NCBI GenBank assembly: GCA_963575745.1
Contig: CAUYUJ010014356.1
Location: 326,605 to 350,104 of the forward strand
Length of the DNA stretch: 23,500 bases
DNA from: Prorocentrum cordatum
Lineage: Eukaryota; Sar; Dinophyceae; Prorocentrales; Prorocentraceae
Direction of reading: 5' to 3'
Part shown: positions 20,260-23,500 of the stretch, piece by piece
Position numbering within the stretch: the first letter of the stretch is position 1
Layout of the letters: each line of letters opens with the position of its first letter
Program-made: the position numbers and the translations under genes
Notes under the pieces: model-generated
The model's input: only the letters and a program-made list of their open reading frames with translations
Databases searched by the model: none
Told to the model about the DNA's origin: nothing

Positions 20260-20415
20260 TTTGTAACACATGGGAGTTTTAAACATATAGGATGTTTTTA
20301 ATGCATGATTAATGTGTGAATGAATTCATGCATGAACTCGTCGTTGTTTTTTAATACTAATCCCTGCGTTTTTATACATGATCCGCGCGCGGAGCATGTA
20401 TCTAAAAACGGCACT
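20260..20415. other. AT-rich island with nested hairpin
   Basis: Much AT-richer than its surroundings. Arms CGTTTTTATACATG (20367-20380) and CATGTATCTAAAAACG (20395-20410) pair with a 2-base bulge. The loop holds the perfect palindrome TCCGCGCGCGGA (20382-20393). It could be a small element end or a structured site; no gene seen. Confidence 0.7.
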
Positions 20416-20458
20416 TTAGAAAGGAGGCCGAAAGAGAAGGGGAGAGGCAGGAAAAAAA

Positions 20459-20642
20459 AGAGAGAAAGAGAGAGAGAGAGAGAGGGAAAGAGAGAGAGAG
20501 AGAGAGAGAGAGTGAACGAGTGAGAAGGACAGAATGAGAGAGAGAGAGAGACAGAGAGAGAGGGAAAAAAAGGTGAGAGAGAGTGAGAGAAAGAGAAAGA
20601 CAGAGAGAGAGAGAGTCAGCATAAAGAGAAAGAGAGAGAGGA
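20459..20642. repeat. (GA)n microsatellite
   Basis: GA dinucleotides with short A-runs and GTGA/CAGA interruptions over about 180 bases. Confidence 0.93.
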
Positions 20643-20796
20643 CATCCTGAGCTGGCCCATGCTGCGCCCGAGGTCGGTGCGCACGGCCTCCCCCTGCCTG
20701 TGGCCAGGGGGGGGGCGTGCGCGTCGATCCCGGGGCCACGGACCAGCCGGGCTCCCGACTCTGCGCAGGCGCTGAGGTCGGCCCACTCCGAAGGGG

Positions 20797-21086
20797 CGGG
20801 GAGGAGGAGGAGGAGGAGAATGAGGAGGAGGAGGGGGAGGGGGACGAGGAGGAGGGGGACGAGGAGGAGGAGGAGAAGAATGAGAAGGAGGAGGGGGATT
20901 GCGCACGAGGAGGAGGAGGAGGAGGAGGAGGAAGAGGAGGTGGAGAAGAAGAAGAATGAGAAGGAGGAGGGGGATGGGCACGAGGAGGAGGAGGAGGAGG
21001 AGGAGGAGGAGGAGGAGGAGGAGGAGGACGAGGAGGGGGAGGAAGAGGAGGTGGAGGGTGAGGAGGAGGAGGAGGAGGAGGAGGTG
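20797..21086. repeat. (GGA)n microsatellite with GAA and GGG variants
   Basis: About 290 bases of GGA-type triplets. GAATGAGAAGGAGGAGGGGG-type words recur (near 20877 and 20952), indicating a higher-order repeat. Confidence 0.93.
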
Positions 21087-21459
21087 CACAGCACGGGCCA
21101 GCTATGGCTGCTGATGATGCGTCTTGGCGATGCGGCCCGCCGCCGCGGGAAGTGCGCGCGCCAGCCAGGATGAAGGCGAGGAGAAGGGCGAAGTGGAGGG
21201 CGGCATGGGGTGGAGGCGTGGACAGGAAGGACGACGGTAGGGGAGGAAGAGAAGGAAGAGGAACTGGAGGAGAACCGGAGGTTCGAGTAGGCCGCCGCAG
21301 GAGGGCGCTGAGATGGAAGCAGATAGTCCGACAGGTCGCGAAGACTGCCATATGAACTCCTGAGGTTATCTCAAGACGCATCAGGGTATTGGTCAAGTCA
21401 TGTCAAGCCTTCAAAGCTAGTGCTGAGATGTCCTACGAAGTTCAGGAAAACGCTCGTCG
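21087..21459. other. Left flank of the retrocopy; no gene recognised
   Basis: Mixed sequence becoming less GC-rich toward the insertion. No domain seen in either strand's frames. Confidence 0.4.
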
Positions 21460-21476
21460 AGGCCATGACTCCACAT
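21460..21476 (-). repeat. Target-site duplication, 3' copy
   Basis: Minus-strand reading is ATGTGGAGTCATGGCCT, immediately after the A-rich tail of the retrocopy and identical to 22637-22653. Perfect identity suggests a fairly recent insertion or little divergence since. Confidence 0.93.
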
Positions 21477-21504
21477 TTTTTTGTTTTTTGTTTGTTTGTT
21501 TTTT
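21477..21504 (-). other. A-rich tail of the retrocopy (fossil poly(A))
   Basis: On the minus strand, 24 A residues are broken by four single C residues, giving A-runs of 6, 3, 3, 6 and 6. It sits exactly between the 3' UTR and the target-site duplication, where a reverse-transcribed poly(A) tail belongs. The regular CAAA spacing suggests repeat-like evolution of the tail. Confidence 0.9.
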
Positions 21505-21695
21505 CGATAGAACAAGAGCTCGGCCATCGGCAGCTCTCAGCACAGTAGCCTTCGCACAATCTGCGGCACTCGCTTGTGAAAAAGATCGCTAGGCTGATTG
21601 CGGAGAACCAAGCAAGGATCGTAGAGAACACGCAGAAGCACCGCACAGAGAAGCCACTAAGCCTATACGTACGCCACTCATGTGGTCCTATCCGT
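21505..21695 (-). other. 3' UTR of the Mei2-like retrocopy
   Basis: About 190 nt between the TGA stop and the A-rich tail. No AATAAA signal is seen, as expected because dinoflagellate mRNAs generally lack it. Open frames on the opposite strand across this stretch are shadows. Confidence 0.8.
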
Positions 21696-22538
21696 TCACT
21701 CCTCGCCTTCGCCCTCCCCCTGCTTGCCCTTGCGGCGCCTCAGAGTGCGCAGCTGCTTCGTGGGCTTCGGGAACTCGATTCGCACCCCGTCCTTCAAGAG
21801 GACTGGCTTGTAGAATGCCGGCACCTCCTCGCACATCAAGGGGCTGTTCCGATAGCGGCTGATGTTCTCGTCGAGGCCCTGGCACACGCTCCAGTGCATA
21901 GTGCATGCTTCCTTGGAGAATGAAGAGTCCCAGCCCTCGAAGCCATCAAAGGCGAGTATGAACTCCTCCGCTCGCTCCTGAGACGTCAGGTTCACGAATG
22001 CGTATCCGACACCAAGCATATGGGTGAAGTTGATGGGGACGTAGACAAAGTCGAACCACTTCGAGAACCCCTTGGACTCCAGCAGACCGATGAGCTTGTC
22101 GCACGTGTAGGAGTGGGGCACGTTGCGCATCATCACCGTGGTCCACCCCTGGGCTTTCGCCTCGGCGCCGCCGCCGGGCGCCTTCGAGGTGACGCGCTGG
22201 CCCCCCGCCAGCGCGAGGCCCTTGGGCACGAACGCCTCGGCATGGCTGCGGAGGGGCGAGAACAAGGTGGCCTTGCTGCGGAGGGGCGTGCGCCCGGCAG
22301 GGGCGATCGCGCCGAAGTCCAGGCCGAGCCCCGGGGGCGGGGGCAAGCCGATGAGCTTCGTGAGATGCTGCGCGAGGTCGTCCGGGAAGTCTTTCTCGGT
22401 GTCGGACACGTCATGGTCCGAGCCACTGCGCGAGTCGACAGTGGCGTCCGCCAAGAGCACCTTCTGCGGCAGGGAGTCCATGGCAGCAGGAGACAGAGCT
22501 GACGTGGAGGGGACAGTGAGCATGCCCTCTGCGAGCAT
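21696..22538 (-). CDS. Mei2-like RNA-binding protein with C-terminal RRM_2 domain (intronless retrocopy)
   Basis: The 280-aa product is predicted to bind RNA. Its Mei2-type RNA recognition motif lies at about residues 132-235. RNP2-like strand TTVMMRNVP is at 133-141, then a helix (DKLIGLLESKGF) and a strand (FDFVYVPINF). RNP1-like GVGYAFVNL is at 176-184, followed by the family-typical EEFILAFDGFEGW and a KEACTMHWSVCQGLDENISRY-like segment to about 227. Residues 38-55 are acidic (Asp/Glu/Ser), 65-74 hold a PPPPGL patch, and the tail (264-280) is basic then Glu/Gly-rich. In fission yeast and plants, Mei2 proteins control meiosis and development; the dinoflagellate role is unknown. The ATG at 22538 was chosen because it is the first in frame after the spliced-leader relict and 5' UTR; Met6 (22523) and Met20 (22481) are alternatives. 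The stop is TGA at 21696-21698. There are no introns, frameshifts or internal stops. The frame stays open upstream to 23300, but that part precedes the mRNA start and looks non-coding. Family call is confident; present-day expression is unknown. Confidence 0.86.
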   Translation of the reverse strand: MLAEGMLTVPSTSALSPAAMDSLPQKVLLADATVDSRSGSDHDVSDTEKDFPDDLAQHLTKLIGLPPPPGLGLDFGAIAPAGRTPLRSKATLFSPLRSHAEAFVPKGLALAGGQRVTSKAPGGGAEAKAQGWTTVMMRNVPHSYTCDKLIGLLESKGFSKWFDFVYVPINFTHMLGVGYAFVNLTSQERAEEFILAFDGFEGWDSSFSKEACTMHWSVCQGLDENISRYRNSPLMCEEVPAFYKPVLLKDGVRIEFPKPTKQLRTLRRRKGKQGEGEGEE

Positions 22539-22571
22539 GCCTGCGATGTGTTTTGTGTTTGTTTGCTTGAA

Positions 22572-22587
22572 CTTGTGAGAGAGAATG
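22572..22587 (-). promoter_or_regulatory. Candidate trans-splice acceptor in the 5' UTR
   Basis: The minus strand reads CATTCTCTCTCACAAG: a short pyrimidine tract ending in AG at 22573-22572, 34 nt before the chosen ATG. If the retrocopy is transcribed, a new leader could be joined here or at the AG ending the relict leader. Another AG lies 3 nt before the ATG (CAGGC then ATG). This is inference from sequence only. Confidence 0.4.
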
Positions 22588-22614
22588 CGATTGCGATCGC
22601 GGGCGCAGAGCACC

Positions 22615-22636
22615 CTTGAGCCAAAAAGGCTACGGA
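22615..22636 (-). other. Relict dinoflagellate spliced leader (DinoSL)
   Basis: The minus strand reads T, CCGTAGCC, then TTTTTGGCTCAAG. This matches the 22-nt dinoflagellate leader at all positions except one (A to T at position 10); the leading T fits the variable first base. In dinoflagellates this leader is added to mRNAs by trans-splicing and is not genome-encoded at ordinary gene starts, so its presence marks a reverse-transcribed mRNA. The terminal AG (22616-22615) could also serve as an acceptor for a new leader. It is not an SL RNA gene: after CTCAAG comes GGTGCTC, not a GT donor followed by an SL intron. Confidence 0.94.
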
Positions 22637-22653
22637 AGGCCATGACTCCACAT
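22637..22653 (-). repeat. Target-site duplication, 5' copy
   Basis: Minus-strand reading is ATGTGGAGTCATGGCCT. It abuts the spliced-leader relict directly and matches 21460-21476 in 17 of 17 bases. The next base on each side differs, so the repeat is exactly 17 bp. It contains an ATG (22643-22641) in frame with the Mei2-like ORF. Confidence 0.93.
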
Positions 22654-23456
22654 GAATATTTCTCAAGCTGTCGGCGACGCAGCCTGCGATCTGCAACTGC
22701 AGCAAAGCCGACATTCCGACGCCAACGTGGCTGCCTTCCCCGACAACTGACGTCTAGATCCTTGAGCCTTTTGCGCAGCAGGACCTTCTTTGTCAGTGGA
22801 GGTGAAAGAAAATTAGTGAACGATGTCTGACAAAGAAATTCGTGGGCGATGCGTGACAAGTGTCCGTTGCCATTTTGCCGAATCGCTGTGTGGGCGGGAT
22901 AGCACCTTGCAAAATAGAATCGGGGGTCGACGAAATCGCAACAGTCCGATGGGATGTGATTGAGCATGCCAGCTCGTCCAACGAAATCTCTTTTTCCTCT
23001 CCTTCGGAGAATTATGCCTCTCACTCCACCCTCCCCAGAGTGGTCTAGGTAGGTCAAAGAAGGTCCGCGCCTAGCTGATGCGTCCATAATGGTGCCGCAT
23101 CCGCCGCCGAGCCCAAGGATGGATTTCTTACCAAGGCCAAGGGGGGGGTGATTCACCTTCTGACTGAGCATGCCCACAATCTCTTCCCCCTCCATCCTCC
23201 TCCATCCTTCTCCGTCTCCTCCAAGCCCCCACCACCCATTCCGACAGCACGTGCCCGACCCCCCAGCGGATCCGAGAGAGGGGGGGGGCATCCCGAGCAA
23301 GGGACGACGGCACCGCCGCCGTGGGCACGAGCCCGGCGCCGGTGTCCTCCTGGTGGCGTGGTACCCCGTTTAGGCGGCGCCCTGCCTGGCCAGTCTGCGG
23401 CTCGGGGAGGCATCCCCTCTGGCGGTGGCCGGTTCTTCTTCTTCCTTTGGTGCTGT
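22654..23456. other. Right flank, upstream of the retrocopy; no gene recognised
   Basis: The Mei2-like frame stays open here to 23300 on the minus strand, but the translation has no recognised domain and precedes the mRNA start. A short imperfect tandem (CGATGTCTGACAAAG / CGATGCGTGACAAGT) is at about 22820-22862. TTTT-type words (CATTTTGC near 22872 and CTTTTTCC near 22990) exist, but no promoter can be assigned. Confidence 0.4.
22863..22884 (+). other. Possible degenerate spliced-leader relict
   Basis: The plus strand has T then CCGTTGCCATTTTG, matching the first 14 invariant leader bases at 13 of 14; the last seven bases match poorly (2 of 7). No convincing ORF, poly(A) or repeat pair accompanies it. 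It may be chance or an old, decayed relict. Confidence 0.25.
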
Positions 23457-23465
23457 TATATATAA

Positions 23466-23500
<35 letters not shown>
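23457..23500. repeat. TATATATAAATA followed by (GA)n
   Basis: TTATATATAAATA at 23457-23469 leads into a GA run cut by the window end. The TATA-like word is most likely part of the microsatellite edge. Confidence 0.85.

Larger units (their letters stand above)
21477..22636 (-). mobile_element. Full-length processed retrocopy of a spliced-leader mRNA
   Basis: This 1,160-bp segment has every mark of an mRNA reverse-transcribed and inserted into the genome. It starts with a complete 22-nt DinoSL relict (22636 down to 22615), followed by a 76-nt 5' UTR, the intronless Mei2-like ORF, a ~190-nt 3' UTR and a 28-nt A-rich tail. It is flanked exactly by identical 17-bp direct repeats. The first inserted base falls at the variable first position of the leader, so the copy is full length at its 5' end. 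Dinoflagellate genomes are known to carry leader relicts from mRNA recycling; seeing both ends and the target-site duplication intact is the informative part. The enzyme that made the insertion is not in the window. Confidence 0.93.

Noticed and set aside
21576-21923. Plus-strand 115-residue protein
   Set aside because: Antisense shadow of the retrocopy's 3' UTR and CDS end.
22615-22636. A functional spliced-leader RNA gene
   Set aside because: The leader is followed by GGTGCTC and an mRNA-like 5' UTR, not a GT donor with an SL intron and Sm-like site; it also has one mismatch and sits inside duplications.
22759-22780. Another leader relict on the minus strand upstream of the gene
   Set aside because: Only GGCTCAAG (8 bases) matches; the preceding bases are AAAA where the leader has TTTT.
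22539-23300. Upstream extension of the Mei2-like frame to a 534-residue protein
   Set aside because: The extension crosses the relict leader, the target-site duplication and unrelated flank; it has no recognised domain and precedes the mRNA start. Open by chance in GC-rich DNA.
23457-23469. TATA box
   Set aside because: Dinoflagellate promoters generally lack TATA boxes, and this word abuts a GA microsatellite at the window end with no gene visible.

Overview
The window looks like dinoflagellate nuclear DNA. It is GC-rich and gene-poor, packed with trinucleotide microsatellites and short foldback repeats. The decisive evidence is at the right end: a copy of the dinoflagellate trans-spliced leader (DinoSL, 21 of 22 positions) and a Mei2-like RNA-binding protein of the RRM_2 class, a family known to be expanded in dinoflagellates. 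I cannot name the species.

Only one gene can be supported. It lies on the minus strand (CDS 21696-22538, 280 aa) and ends in a Mei2-type RNA recognition motif. The sequence around it shows it is a processed retrocopy of a mature mRNA. In transcript order there are a 17-bp direct repeat, a full 22-nt spliced-leader relict, a 5' UTR, an intronless intact ORF, a 3' UTR, a 28-nt A-rich tail, and the same 17-bp repeat again. The insert is 1,160 bp (21477-22636) with perfect target-site duplications. This is the most informative object in the window.

Layout. 1-1080: a diverged ~400-bp direct duplication containing a ~42-bp minisatellite. 1080-2650: GC-rich DNA with a 32-bp-arm hairpin and a CTC tract. 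2656-3195: a foldback element. 3196-6650: mostly featureless, with GA-rich and GGA tracts. 6660-11500: foldbacks, interspersed modules and large GGA/CTC tracts. 11820-13690: a composite of GAT/ATG microsatellites and a CTACCGAAATT-type repeat. 13690-15720: three foldback elements and several copies of a GC-rich module. 15930-18583: about 2.65 kb of degenerate ACG/GAC triplets. 18690-21090: GGA and GA tracts, a foldback element and an AT-rich hairpin. 21460-22653: the retrocopy. 22654-23500: upstream flank, with no gene seen.

Most long open frames arise because the triplet tracts contain no stop codon in several frames. Their translations are homopolymeric (Asp, Thr, Val, Ser, Pro, Glu, Gly runs), and I do not call them genes. 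No rRNA, tRNA, CRISPR array, transposase or reverse transcriptase was recognised.
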